DNA of 64,000 nt from Gramella sp. MAR_2010_147. Its GTDB lineage: Bacteria > Bacteroidota > Bacteroidia > Flavobacteriales > Flavobacteriaceae. The notes under the pieces were generated by a model. It worked only from the letters and a program-made list of their open reading frames with translations. It ran no database searches and was not told the origin of the DNA. Shown piece by piece: positions 25,348 to 34,220 of the stretch; the first letter of the stretch is position 1, and every line of letters begins with the position of its first letter. Location: assembly GCF_900105135.1 (NCBI RefSeq), contig NZ_LT629741.1, positions 930,001-994,000 on the forward strand, written 5' to 3'. A program made the position numbers and the translations under genes.

Positions 25348-25797
25348 TTAATGATCAATTTCTATTATTTTATTTTTAGTGTTATTAAATTCTTTAAGGT
25401 AAACAAGATCAGATTTTCCTTCATTCATAAACTGAGACACCATATTTAAAGTCTCTTTCGTTTTTTGAAGAGCCATCTCCTCATCGCTTATCGTACCTAA
25501 GTCCCCGTCTTTGAGCATTCTGGAAGAATCATTAAAGAAAAAGATCCCAAGAGCAACAATAAGTATGGCCGCAATAGAGGTCCAGGCATACCTGCTTTTT
25601 CCTGATTTAACTTTAGGTTTTTGCTCAAAAGTTTTTTTGGATTGTTTAGCCGAAAACGTGAACATCAATTTATAGCTTATTAAATGTTCAGGAACGTCTT
25701 CATTTAAAAAATAATCACGAAGTAAGTTCTCTTCAGCCAAAGAGGTTTCGCCCTCTTCATACCGCTCCAGAAGTTTTTCGATTCTATTTAATTCCAT
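25348..25797 (-). CDS. Probable anti-sigma factor (single-pass membrane protein)
   Basis: The 149-residue protein has a cytoplasmic N-terminal domain of about 80 residues (ELNRIEKLLERYEEGETSLAEENLLRDYFL), one membrane helix (SIAAILIVALGIFFF, about residues 73-88) and a periplasmic tail. This layout, together with the 14-base overlap with the ECF sigma gene upstream, marks it as the likely membrane anti-sigma factor that holds the sigma factor inactive. It shows no zinc-binding HxxxCxxC motif, so it is not of the ZAS class. Assignment rests mainly on context. Confidence 0.75.
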   Translation of the reverse strand: MELNRIEKLLERYEEGETSLAEENLLRDYFLNEDVPEHLISYKLMFTFSAKQSKKTFEQKPKVKSGKSRYAWTSIAAILIVALGIFFFNDSSRMLKDGDLGTISDEEMALQKTKETLNMVSQFMNEGKSDLVYLKEFNNTKNKIIEIDH

Positions 25798-26293
25798 AGT
25801 TGTGTTTTTTAATTAAATTCTCCCTGATCGCTTTTCTTGCCCTGGATAAAGCAACCCTTATGGCAGTCTGTTCCATATTCATGATCTTAGCGATCTCATT
25901 GTAATCATATTGTTCTATATCCCTTAATTGAAATATCAGCTTTTGCTGTTCTGGTAATGTGGCAACAATCCTGCCTAACCACTCCATTTCATCATTCACT
26001 TCAATTTCAGACTGAAGAGATATACTATTACTTTCATAATTTTGATGAACTATTCGCAAATTGTTGTTTTGTTTCAATTTTAATTGATCCAAACAGTAAT
26101 TTTTCGTAACCGTCATTGCAAATGCTTCAATATTGGCATAATGATTGATTTTATCTTTCCGGTTCCATAATTTCAGAATCACTTCCTGTGTGGCATCTTC
26201 GGCTGCTTCCCTAGAAGTTAACAGTCTTAGAGCCAATCGATACATTTTATCCTTTACAGGATCTAAAATATTAAGGAAGGTTCGTTCTTTCAT
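25784..26293 (-). CDS. ECF-type RNA polymerase sigma factor
   Basis: A 169-residue sigma-70 family member with region 2 (MYRLALRLLTSREAAEDATQEVILKLWNRKDKI) and region 4 (LPEQQKLIFQLRDIEQYDYNEIAKIMNMEQTAIRVALSRARKAIRENL). It lacks regions 1 and 3, as ECF factors do. It would direct polymerase to a small stress regulon. It heads a four-gene operon with the anti-sigma-like protein and two DUF4252 envelope proteins, which may be its targets or sensors. Self-regulation is likely but not shown by the sequence. Confidence 0.93.
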   Translation of the reverse strand: MKERTFLNILDPVKDKMYRLALRLLTSREAAEDATQEVILKLWNRKDKINHYANIEAFAMTVTKNYCLDQLKLKQNNNLRIVHQNYESNSISLQSEIEVNDEMEWLGRIVATLPEQQKLIFQLRDIEQYDYNEIAKIMNMEQTAIRVALSRARKAIRENLIKKHNYGIK

Positions 26294-26433
26294 TTGTTGG
26301 TGGTTAGTTTATTATGCCTTCTCAATCTTACGACGAATTGTAAAGAGATTTGTTACAATAAATTTTTTAATTCTGATTATGTGGCTATTTTTAGAAAAAA
26401 TTTGCAAGAAATCTATTAACCCTAATTTTTATT

Positions 26434-27924
26434 ATGAGAATATATAATTATTTGATGCTTTTTGTCTTTGCGGGGACATTATTTACTTCATGTTCCAGTA
26501 ACGATGATTCACCTACAACACCAGACCCACAACCGGGACCCGAGCAAAACCTGGAACTTGAAATAAAAGACTTTGTTTGGAAAGGAATGAATGAGATCTA
26601 TGTTTATAAAAGTCAGGTGCCAGAACTAGGAGACGACTTTTTTGCGACTCAAAGTGACCTGGAGGCCTATCTGGAAGAATGGGATTCCCCAGAAGATCTT
26701 TTCTATGATGGTCTTACCATAACACAAGATCGTTTTAGCTTTATTACAGAAGATTATGTTGCCCTGGAAAATAGTTTTGCAGGTATTTCTGAAACCACAG
26801 GAGTAGAATTCAGACTTTATAGATTTTCTGGAAGTGATAATCTATTTGGCGTAGTTAGATATATAATTCCTGGCAGTAATGCTGAATCTGAAGATATTGA
26901 AAGAGGAGATTTTTTCAGAAGACTGAATGGAATGGATTTAACTATTGAAAATTATCAGGAAATTCTAGCAAGTAGTTCTATTACTTTTGAAATCGCTAAA
27001 CTTGAAGACAATACAGTAACTCCCACTGGAGAATCTGTTACTATCAATACCCAGACTATCACAGAGAACCCTATTTTAGTTAGTAAGGTTATTGATGTGA
27101 ACGGTTCTAATGTAGGTTATTTGATGTATAATAGTTTTGTTGCAGATTTTGATGATGAATTAAATGCCGCTTTTGCTGAATTTAAAAGTCAGAACATTAC
27201 AGACCTAATTTTAGATTTGAGATATAATGGTGGTGGTAGAGTAAGTTCTGCTACCAGACTGGCCAGTATGATAACCGGTCAGTTCACCGGAGAGATATTT
27301 GCAAAACAGCAGTGGAATGAGGATTATCAAAACTTTTTTCTTGAGAATGATCCTGATAGATTATTTAACAGATTTACCGAAACTCTTGAAGGCGGAGAAG
27401 CAATTAACAGCCTGAATCTTACAAAACTATATACTATTGTATCCTCTTCAACAGCATCTGCAAGCGAACTTGTTGCAAATGGTTTAGCTCCTTATATCGA
27501 GGTGGTAAATGTTGGTGGAATGACGGTTGGAAAATCTCAGGCTTCTGTTACCCTTTACGACTCCAGTAATTTTGGAAAAAGCGGAGCAAATCCAGATCAT
27601 AAATATGCGATTCAGCCTTTAGTGTATGAGTCTGTCAACGCAAATGATCAGGGTGTTCCTTTTGATGGTATTACTCCAGACGAAGAGATTATAGAAGATG
27701 TTGCTAATATGGGTGTTCTGGGAGAGGAGTCAGATCCTTTATTGAAAAGAGCTCTTGATGTTATTGCCGGGAACAGAAGATCATTTAGTGATCAGTCTAA
27801 AGCATACTGGTATAACGAGTTTAGCGAATCTGGTGTTAACAGTCCCGCTTATCGCAGAATGTATATTGACAAGCTTCCTGAACTGGAGGGAAAAACCAAA
27901 AGACTTGATCTGGACAAAAAATAA
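26434..27924 (+). CDS. S41-family (C-terminal processing) peptidase lipoprotein
   Basis: A 496-residue surface or periplasmic protease. The lipobox ends TSC, followed by SSNDD, an acidic stretch typical of exported Bacteroidota lipoproteins. After an N-terminal helical domain come a PDZ-like region (about residues 120-195, GSNAESEDIERGDFFRRLNG) and the S41 core with LILDLRYNGGG, VSSSTASASELVANGL holding the probable catalytic serine, and GGMTVGKSQ with the likely catalytic lysine. The family cleaves at C-terminal regions of envelope proteins. It faces away from the ECF operon and ends at a strong terminator. Confidence 0.92.
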   Translation: MRIYNYLMLFVFAGTLFTSCSSNDDSPTTPDPQPGPEQNLELEIKDFVWKGMNEIYVYKSQVPELGDDFFATQSDLEAYLEEWDSPEDLFYDGLTITQDRFSFITEDYVALENSFAGISETTGVEFRLYRFSGSDNLFGVVRYIIPGSNAESEDIERGDFFRRLNGMDLTIENYQEILASSSITFEIAKLEDNTVTPTGESVTINTQTITENPILVSKVIDVNGSNVGYLMYNSFVADFDDELNAAFAEFKSQNITDLILDLRYNGGGRVSSATRLASMITGQFTGEIFAKQQWNEDYQNFFLENDPDRLFNRFTETLEGGEAINSLNLTKLYTIVSSSTASASELVANGLAPYIEVVNVGGMTVGKSQASVTLYDSSNFGKSGANPDHKYAIQPLVYESVNANDQGVPFDGITPDEEIIEDVANMGVLGEESDPLLKRALDVIAGNRRSFSDQSKAYWYNEFSESGVNSPAYRRMYIDKLPELEGKTKRLDLDKK

Positions 27925-27939
27925 TTCCTGATTTAGAAC

Positions 27940-27970
27940 AAAAAAAACCCGCTATGCAGCGGGTTTTTTT
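27940..27970. terminator. Bidirectional terminator after the S41 peptidase
   Basis: ACCCGCT / AGCGGGT arms (27947-27953, 27958-27964) are flanked by an A-run and a T-run, so it can end both the peptidase transcript and the btuB-btuG transcript from the right. Confidence 0.88.
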
Positions 27971-27986
27971 ATGACCATAAATTACT

Positions 27987-29060
27987 TTAGTTAAAATAGA
28001 TTCCGTTAGGATTGATTCCAGTATTGAAATTATCTAACAATGATCCATCATTTAAGTTATAGATATATAAATTACCATCGCCGGTAAAGTCGGCATTTGG
28101 AGATGCGATATATATCTTATCATTCCTGATCGTAAAACCATATAACAAAGCGGCTTCATCAAAGCTAAATTCAGCTGATTGAGGTAGATCCTCCCCCATT
28201 GAAAACTTATACAGTGCCTTTCCTATGGTTAAATAGGCAGTATTATTTATTAAATTAAGGTTTTCAGGATGAATATTATTTTCAGGAAATTTTATGCTTT
28301 CAATCAATTCGTTACTACTCAAATCAATTCTTGAAAGCTCTCCTGCTGTTTCAACATCTGCATAAGCTGGCTTCCCAGATGAAAGTACCCAAAGCTCAGA
28401 TCCTGAAACAGCTATTGAATTTGGCAAAAATCCTACTTCAATCTCAGAACTTACAATACCAGACCGTGTATTGATTACAGAAATGATATTGTTAAAAGAG
28501 AAACCTCCTTTATGAGCTACATATAATTGGTTATTTTCAGCTAAAAGCTTTTCAGGACCTTCAGATACCGGAATAGACTCTATAAAAGATAAACCATTCA
28601 AATCAAATACAGCTACAAAATCGTCCTCAGGATTTGTCCCGTCCCCCCAATTGGTAACATATAGTTTATCTTCCACTACCTCGGCATATCGCGGATTCTG
28701 AAGATTAGCATTAATAGTACCCAGACTTTCAAATGTAAATCTATTCACAATTTCTATCTTATTGGAAACATTCACAACAATGATCGCCAGGTTTTCATGC
28801 ATTTCTATGCTCTGGGCAGTATCTCCAAGATCAAATGCATTGGTATTAGAAAAGATCATACTCTGAGTCTCACCGGTGTTCTCATTGATATAACTTACAG
28901 AAGCATTAGCAGAACCAAAATTTCCTTCATTTAAAATGAAAGTTCCAGTAGCAAAATTATGATCAGGCTCAGGTGGTTGGGCACAACAATCAGTATCGTC
29001 TTCACAGGAATTCAGGAAGAATACAATAGATAATAAAAATAATAAGTGTTTGTAGTTCAT
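27987..29060 (-). CDS. btuG: Beta-propeller surface lipoprotein, probable BtuG (cobalamin-binding)
   Basis: The 357-residue lipoprotein has lipobox NSC followed by EDDTD, an acidic signal of the kind used for surface export in Bacteroidota. The rest consists of repeated YncE/DUF5074-like blades (FILNEGNFGSANASVSYIN, NRFTFESLGTINANLQNPRYAEVV, PNSIAVSGSELWVLSSG). In Bacteroides, BtuG is such a propeller that binds B12 tightly and sits on BtuB. Here it is encoded two bases after a BtuB-like receptor, below a cobalamin riboswitch, which makes the same role very likely. Direct B12 binding is inferred. Confidence 0.8.
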   Translation of the reverse strand: MNYKHLLFLLSIVFFLNSCEDDTDCCAQPPEPDHNFATGTFILNEGNFGSANASVSYINENTGETQSMIFSNTNAFDLGDTAQSIEMHENLAIIVVNVSNKIEIVNRFTFESLGTINANLQNPRYAEVVEDKLYVTNWGDGTNPEDDFVAVFDLNGLSFIESIPVSEGPEKLLAENNQLYVAHKGGFSFNNIISVINTRSGIVSSEIEVGFLPNSIAVSGSELWVLSSGKPAYADVETAGELSRIDLSSNELIESIKFPENNIHPENLNLINNTAYLTIGKALYKFSMGEDLPQSAEFSFDEAALLYGFTIRNDKIYIASPNADFTGDGNLYIYNLNDGSLLDNFNTGINPNGIYFN

Positions 29061-29062
29061 AA

Positions 29063-30892
29063 TTAAAATTTGAATGTTAGTGTAGAATTTATAGACCGCC
29101 CCGGCATGATTCGGGATGGTAAACTTTGGTATTTTTCGTTAAATATATTCTCAATGCGAATCTCTACCCCTATTTCTGGTTCCTTCGAAAAGGTATAACC
29201 CAATCCTAAATTGGCAAGTTGATAGGCGTCCAATTCATAATTATTATCTGAAGAGGTATAAATACTACCGTTATATAAGGATTGAAATAAAATATTGAAA
29301 TTGCATATTTCATATCCCGCAGAAAAAGTCGCTTTATGCTGTGGAGTATAAATAAGCTGATTACTGGTTTCCTGATCTATAGATTTTGTAAACGCATACG
29401 TGCTGCTAAAATTAAGAGGATTGTCTGCTGCTTTCCCAATCCAGCTTGCAAAAACTTCTAAACCGTAATTATGAACATTAGCAGTGTTTTCTGGTCTCCA
29501 AATGCCAGATTCATCGGGCGTCCATCTAATCAAGTTATCTATATCTATATAGTAGCCAGTGATATTTATATTTAGATTATTAAAAATAAACTCGTTGCCA
29601 ATTTCAGCCTGAATAGAGGTTTCAGGATCTAACTGAGCGTTTCCTCCCTGTAACCAGAATAGATCATTAAAAGTTGGTATTCTGAAATTTCTGGATGAAT
29701 TGAATCGCAATAAATATGCATCAGTAAGTTTGTAAGATGCACCGGCCGAGAATAACAATGGTGAGTTATAATTATTCGTGATCTCCTGTCTTAGGCTGAG
29801 TTTATAACTCAGCTTTTTAATATCATGACTCCAAAGTGCAGATAAACCTACAATTTTTCTTTCAGCACTATCTATTCCTGAACCTTCCCCTTCCACATTA
29901 TTATAATCGGCTATGATATTCAATTTTTTATCTTCTGAAAATTCATATTCCAGATCATATTTGACAATTGCAGTTTCAGCGTCGCCGAAACTAAAGTTAT
30001 CTGAATGCCGGTTTTCATAGTATTTAAATTCCTCTTTAATAAAAGCCAGCTTAAGACTGCTGGTAAAATCTCCTGTAAACGATTTCCATTCAAGCAAATT
30101 CTTTGAGTTCCTGTCTCTATATTCGCTGTTGGAAGGAAGATTACGCGTACCTGAAAATCCGCGATCACCCTGGTAATAGTTGCTATAAAACTTTAAAATA
30201 TTAGATCTCCCCAGCCAGTGGGCTATTGAGGTATTCAGCGAAGTGTTATAGAAATCCCCATTTTCGTTACGTTCTTCAGTTCCCAGGTATTTGTAATCGT
30301 TTTCAGAACTTAAACCTGCCACACCAATGTTCAGACTGGTTTTTTGAGTAGAAAAACTGCCGTTATAGGAAACCTGGTACGTATCAAAACTCCCGTAACC
30401 TATTCGCAGATCGCTTTCTGAAATCCCGTCAAACCTGAATTCATTATTTAGATGTATGGTCCCACCAATGGCACCACTTCCATAAACAACACTTCCCCCT
30501 CCTGGTCGAAGACTAATATTGTCAAATACCTTAGTATTTACGGTGTTAAAATCGGTTTGTCCGGTAAATTGCGAATTAATATTAATGCCATTCCAGATAA
30601 CTGCGGTTTGGGAAGCTCCGGTTCCTCTAATAGAAGCTGAGGACACCATGCCGTATCCATTTTCCCGAAAAAAGAAGGGCGAATTGAATTTTAACAGAGA
30701 AGTTAATAAAGGTTCAGACTGCTTGATTAAAGAATCGTCAAGCTTTTTCACAAACTGCCCTTCTGAATTATTTTTCAGCTTTACATCGCTTAGCCGCACT
30801 TCATCCAGCCAATTGATAGAGTCCTTTTGTGCCATTGCTTGTATGCAACCACAAATAAATAAAGCGAATAAAAGGTATAAGTTTCTGTTCAT
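29063..30892 (-). CDS. btuB: TonB-dependent outer membrane receptor, BtuB-like
   Basis: A 609-residue outer membrane receptor. The signal peptide ends IQAMAQ; a plug domain follows (about residues 35-150) with ASIRGTGASQTAVIWNGININSQ and LRPGGGSVVYGSGAIGGTIHL, and the rest is a beta-barrel ending in SINSTLTFKF with a terminal phenylalanine. At about 600 residues it matches BtuB rather than larger SusC-type receptors, and it lacks a CarboxypepD_reg domain. The cobalamin riboswitch directly upstream fixes the likely substrate as B12 or another corrinoid. The next gene encodes the BtuG-like lipoprotein. Confidence 0.9.
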   Translation of the reverse strand: MNRNLYLLFALFICGCIQAMAQKDSINWLDEVRLSDVKLKNNSEGQFVKKLDDSLIKQSEPLLTSLLKFNSPFFFRENGYGMVSSASIRGTGASQTAVIWNGININSQFTGQTDFNTVNTKVFDNISLRPGGGSVVYGSGAIGGTIHLNNEFRFDGISESDLRIGYGSFDTYQVSYNGSFSTQKTSLNIGVAGLSSENDYKYLGTEERNENGDFYNTSLNTSIAHWLGRSNILKFYSNYYQGDRGFSGTRNLPSNSEYRDRNSKNLLEWKSFTGDFTSSLKLAFIKEEFKYYENRHSDNFSFGDAETAIVKYDLEYEFSEDKKLNIIADYNNVEGEGSGIDSAERKIVGLSALWSHDIKKLSYKLSLRQEITNNYNSPLLFSAGASYKLTDAYLLRFNSSRNFRIPTFNDLFWLQGGNAQLDPETSIQAEIGNEFIFNNLNINITGYYIDIDNLIRWTPDESGIWRPENTANVHNYGLEVFASWIGKAADNPLNFSSTYAFTKSIDQETSNQLIYTPQHKATFSAGYEICNFNILFQSLYNGSIYTSSDNNYELDAYQLANLGLGYTFSKEPEIGVEIRIENIFNEKYQSLPSRIMPGRSINSTLTFKF

Positions 30893-30940
30893 AATCTGCC
30901 GACCTTTATCCCGAAAGTCACTCGATACTGGTTGAAATTC

Positions 30941-31101
30941 AGGCAGGTCTCCTGGCTCACGTACTGCAATTCACCTTCCCATTCTCAATGAACAGTGGTT
31001 TGAAGAATTATTGCAGCCACCCTTGCGGGCTAAGCTTACAGTTGCGGGAACAGCTCAGGTTTTGAAGTTCTCACTTCCCCCTGATTCCCTTTTAATCCGC
31101 A
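30941..31101 (-). promoter_or_regulatory. Cobalamin (B12) riboswitch upstream of btuB
   Basis: Read on the minus strand, the element shows in order AAAAGGGAATC, CTGTTCCCGCAACTGTAA, CCACTG, GGGAAGGTG and the B12 box GAGCCAGGAGACCTGCC (ending at 30941). These are the conserved blocks of the AdoCbl-type riboswitch. The B12 box lies about 50 bases before the btuB ATG. The segment between could fold near the start (GACTTT with AAAGGTC), fitting control of translation. In such switches bound cobalamin lowers expression of uptake genes. Confidence 0.93.
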
Positions 31102-31136
31102 CAGAAATAAATCGATGCTGAACCAAAATTTCGAGG

Positions 31137-31144
31137 CAAAATTA
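31137..31144 (-). promoter_or_regulatory. Probable -7 element for the riboswitch-btuB transcript
   Basis: TAATTTTG on the minus strand matches TAnnTTTG and lies about 36 bases before the first conserved riboswitch block. A TTTG at -33 is not evident. Confidence 0.5.
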
Positions 31145-31186
31145 AACAAATAAGTTTGGTAACCGCTTCAAAAATTTAAATAATCT

Positions 31187-31194
31187 TACTTTTG
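31187..31194 (+). promoter_or_regulatory. Probable -7 element for the btuF-btuC-btuD transcript
   Basis: TACTTTTG matches TAnnTTTG and lies 18 bases before the btuF start codon. Transcription from here would leave a leader of only a dozen bases, too short for any riboswitch. Confidence 0.5.
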
Positions 31195-31212
31195 AACTCA
31201 AATTAACCAGTC

Positions 31213-32346
31213 TTGAAAAAAATACTTTTCATATTTTTCCTTTTAGGAATCTATTCCTGTAAAAACACTTCCGACAATGAAAGCCTTGATTTTCAGAATA
31301 AAAATGAAGTTAATATTGAAAATGCCAGTGGCTTTAGTATCACTAAATTTGATGGCTACAGCATTATGAAAGTAAATACGCCATGGCCGGATGCTAAGGA
31401 TCCATTTATTTACTTGTTAAAAGAGAAAAATGCGGAAATTCCTGAGAACATTAAACATGATCAGGTAGTTGAAGTACCTGTTAAAAAGATCGTGGTGACT
31501 TCTACCACGCATATTCCCGCTTTAGAAGCTCTCAATGAAGAAAAATCTCTTGTAGGCTTTCCGGGATTGAATTATATCTCTTCAGAAAAAACCCGGGATT
31601 TAATAAAAAATGGATCGGTTTCAGAATTAGGTCAGAATGAAAACATCAATACAGAGGTCCTCATCGATCTCTCTCCTGATGTGGTTATTGGTTTTTCCAT
31701 AAATGCTTCTAATAAAAGCCTTGAAACCATACAGAAAACTGGAATTCCGGTCATTTATAACGGGGATTGGACAGAACTGAATCCACTTGGTAAAGCCGAA
31801 TGGATCAAATTCTTTGGCGCTCTTTATAAAAAAGAAGAGAAAGCCGAAGAAATTTTTCAGAATATCAAATCTGAATATTTAAAGGCTAAAGAACTGGCAA
31901 AATCTGCAAGTTCCAGTCCAAAGGTAATTAGCGGCGCAATGTATAACGACAACTGGTATATGCCTTACGGTAATTCCTGGCAGGCCCAGTTTATCAAAGA
32001 CGCTAATGCAGATTACCTGTATTCCGATACTGAAGGAGATGGTAGTTTGTCTCTTGCTTTTGAAAGTGTGCTGGAAAAAGCCGAAGATGCCGAATATTGG
32101 ATAAGTTCCGGTCAGTTCACTTCGTATGCACAGCTATTCAATGAATCTGAGCATTATAGAAGGTTTAATGCAGTAGAAGAGAAAAAAGTATATAGTGTTA
32201 GTCTTTCACAGGGAGAAACCGGCGGAATTCTCTTTTATGAACTGGGCCCACAGCGTCCAGACCTTATTTTGAAAGATCTAATCTCAATTTTTCATCCTGA
32301 CCTTTTAAAAGAACATGAACAGGTGTTTTACAAACCACTGAATTAA
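31213..32346 (+). CDS. btuF: ABC transporter substrate-binding lipoprotein, BtuF/FepB-like
   Basis: The 377-residue lipoprotein (lipobox YSC after LFIFFLLGI) belongs to the PBP type III family for corrinoid and siderophore uptake: KKIVVTSTTHIPALEALNEEKSLVGFPG, IDLSPDVVIGFSI, a long linking helix, and a C-terminal lobe with YSVSLSQGETGGILFYELGPQRPDLILKDL. It captures the ligand in the periplasm and hands it to the permease. The start is TTG; no ATG fits in frame near the signal peptide. Its stop overlaps the btuC ATG by one base. B12 as ligand is inferred from the divergent riboswitch-controlled btuB. Confidence 0.85.
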   Translation: MKKILFIFFLLGIYSCKNTSDNESLDFQNKNEVNIENASGFSITKFDGYSIMKVNTPWPDAKDPFIYLLKEKNAEIPENIKHDQVVEVPVKKIVVTSTTHIPALEALNEEKSLVGFPGLNYISSEKTRDLIKNGSVSELGQNENINTEVLIDLSPDVVIGFSINASNKSLETIQKTGIPVIYNGDWTELNPLGKAEWIKFFGALYKKEEKAEEIFQNIKSEYLKAKELAKSASSSPKVISGAMYNDNWYMPYGNSWQAQFIKDANADYLYSDTEGDGSLSLAFESVLEKAEDAEYWISSGQFTSYAQLFNESEHYRRFNAVEEKKVYSVSLSQGETGGILFYELGPQRPDLILKDLISIFHPDLLKEHEQVFYKPLN

Positions 32347-33377
32347 TGCTGAATCAGAAGAAATATACAATTGCATTAATTTTTCTGTTTCTGGCAGTGA
32401 TCATCACAGCGTTATTCAATATTAGCCTGGGTTCAGTAAATATTCCAATTGAAGAAGTAACTGCATCTTTATTAGGCCTGGAAGTAGAAAAAGATACCTG
32501 GCGGTATATTATTCGAAATTACCGTCTACCTAAGGCTATTACAGCAATCATCACCGGTTCTGGTCTTGCAGTTAGCGGACTTTTAATGCAAACACTTTTC
32601 CGGAACCCGCTGGCTGGACCATATGTTCTGGGACTGAGCAGTGGAGCGAGTCTTGGTGTTGCCCTCGTTTTTATGGGAGCATCGGTTTTCGGCGCTTCTT
32701 TTGCTGCAGTACTTTTATCTGAATGGAGTCTGGTAATTGCTTCCAGTCTTGGGAGCTTATTAGTGTTATTTGCTGTAATTCTTGCTTCGATACGATTGAG
32801 AGACACTATGGCAATTCTCATTATCGGGCTGATGTTTGCCAGTCTCACGGCCGCTATAGTAAGTGTTCTAGCCTATTTTAGTCCTGCTTCCCAACTACAA
32901 CAATATGTTTTCTGGTCTTATGGGAGCCTTGGAGATCTAAGCTGGCATGAAGTTTTAATCCTTGGACTATTCTGGATCGTTGGGATTTTCATCGCTATAG
33001 GAAGTATAAAGAACCTCAATTCACTATTATTAGGTGAACAATACGCCAGAAGCCTGGGAACCAATATTAAAAAAAATAGGTTTATGATCATTATCGCAAC
33101 CAGTTTGCTGGCTGGAAGCATTACCGCATTTGCTGGTCCTATTGCTTTCGTTGGCCTTGCTGTTCCGCATTTAATTAGACAAATCATTCCTTCTGCAAAT
33201 CACATTACGTTAGTTCCGGCTGTGATTTTTGGTGGAGCTATTTTAATGCTTATTTGCGACATAATCGCCCAATTACCGGGAAGCGAGTTCAGCTTGCCTA
33301 TTAATGCAATAACTTCATTAATTGGGGCTCCTGTCGTGATCTGGTTATTAGTTAGAAAAAGAAAATTCAATTTTTAA
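32346..33377 (+). CDS. btuC: FecCD-type ABC transporter permease, BtuC-like
   Basis: The 343-residue inner membrane protein has about ten hydrophobic segments and the FecCD family marks: RLPKAITAIITGSGLAVSGLLMQTLFRNPLAGPYVLGLSSGASLG (about 58-102), FVGLAVPHLIRQI (about 267-280) where the coupling helix contacts the ATPase, and LPGSEFSLPINAITSLIGAPVVIWLL at the end. Such permeases dimerise and carry cobalamin, heme or ferric siderophores. It overlaps btuF by one base and abuts the btuD-like gene, so the three form one operon. Confidence 0.9.
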   Translation: MLNQKKYTIALIFLFLAVIITALFNISLGSVNIPIEEVTASLLGLEVEKDTWRYIIRNYRLPKAITAIITGSGLAVSGLLMQTLFRNPLAGPYVLGLSSGASLGVALVFMGASVFGASFAAVLLSEWSLVIASSLGSLLVLFAVILASIRLRDTMAILIIGLMFASLTAAIVSVLAYFSPASQLQQYVFWSYGSLGDLSWHEVLILGLFWIVGIFIAIGSIKNLNSLLLGEQYARSLGTNIKKNRFMIIIATSLLAGSITAFAGPIAFVGLAVPHLIRQIIPSANHITLVPAVIFGGAILMLICDIIAQLPGSEFSLPINAITSLIGAPVVIWLLVRKRKFNF

Positions 33378-34169
33378 GTGAAAGCAGAAAATGTAAATAT
33401 TGTCCTTAAAACCGAAAATCTAAGTATAGGATACAGGAAGAAAAAAAAGGAACAAATTGTTGCTTCAAATATCAATATTGAAATAAAATCGGGTGAATTA
33501 GTCGCTGTAATCGGGATTAACGGAGCCGGGAAGTCTACCTTGCTAAAAACTTTAAGTGGTATAATTCAAAACATTGATGGTCAAGTATTTATATCCAACA
33601 ATTCTTTAGAAAAAATAGAGCCTGACAAATTGGCAAAAGACATAAGTTTGGTTTTAACTGAACAATTGCTTTCAAAAAACTTAAGTGTAATAGAATTGGT
33701 TGCACTAGGAAGACAACCGTACACAAATTGGATTGGAAGACTTACAAAAAATGATCTCAAAAAAATCATGCATGCTATTCAGTTGGTCAATATAGATGAT
33801 ATTAAGAATAAGAAATGTCATGAATTAAGTGATGGTCAATTTCAAAAAGTGTTAGTTGCCAGAGCATTGGCACAGGACACCTCGCTGATCATCCTGGATG
33901 AGCCTACCACTCACCTCGATCTTTACCATAAAGCGTATGTCTTAAAACTACTGAAACGCCTGAGCAAGGAAACAAATAAAGCTATTCTATTCGCTTCTCA
34001 TGAGATCAATCTTGCATTACAACTCTGCGATAAGCTGGTGGTAATAAAGAAAAACGAGGCTCTGTTCGGTACGCCGGAAGAACTTATTAAAACTGATGTT
34101 TTAAACAATCTATTTCCTGAACACCTAATACGATTTGACAAAGAATCTGCCAGCTTTAAAATAAAATAG
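33378..34169 (+). CDS. btuD: ABC transporter ATP-binding protein, BtuD/FecE-like
   Basis: The 263-residue ATPase has Walker A in GINGAGKST (about 46-54), signature LSDGQ (150-154, SDGQ in place of the usual SGGQ), Walker B LIILDEP (170-176) and a switch histidine in ASHEINLALQ. It drives the BtuC-like permease. The start is GTG directly after the btuC stop. The first 480 bases are unusually AT-rich (about 30 percent GC by hand count) while the remainder from about 33840 is near 44 percent, and the first part uses many TTG leucine codons. That suggests a mosaic gene. Confidence 0.9.
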   Translation: MKAENVNIVLKTENLSIGYRKKKKEQIVASNINIEIKSGELVAVIGINGAGKSTLLKTLSGIIQNIDGQVFISNNSLEKIEPDKLAKDISLVLTEQLLSKNLSVIELVALGRQPYTNWIGRLTKNDLKKIMHAIQLVNIDDIKNKKCHELSDGQFQKVLVARALAQDTSLIILDEPTTHLDLYHKAYVLKLLKRLSKETNKAILFASHEINLALQLCDKLVVIKKNEALFGTPEELIKTDVLNNLFPEHLIRFDKESASFKIK

Positions 34170-34220
34170 AAAAGTCCTTTAATTTTTCTTTCACTCTCTT
34201 CTCTAAAATTCTTAAATAAG

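Noticed and set aside
31137..31194. A second cobalamin riboswitch for the btuF operon
   Set aside because: The plus strand between the riboswitch and btuF has only about 100 bases and none of the conserved B12-box blocks.
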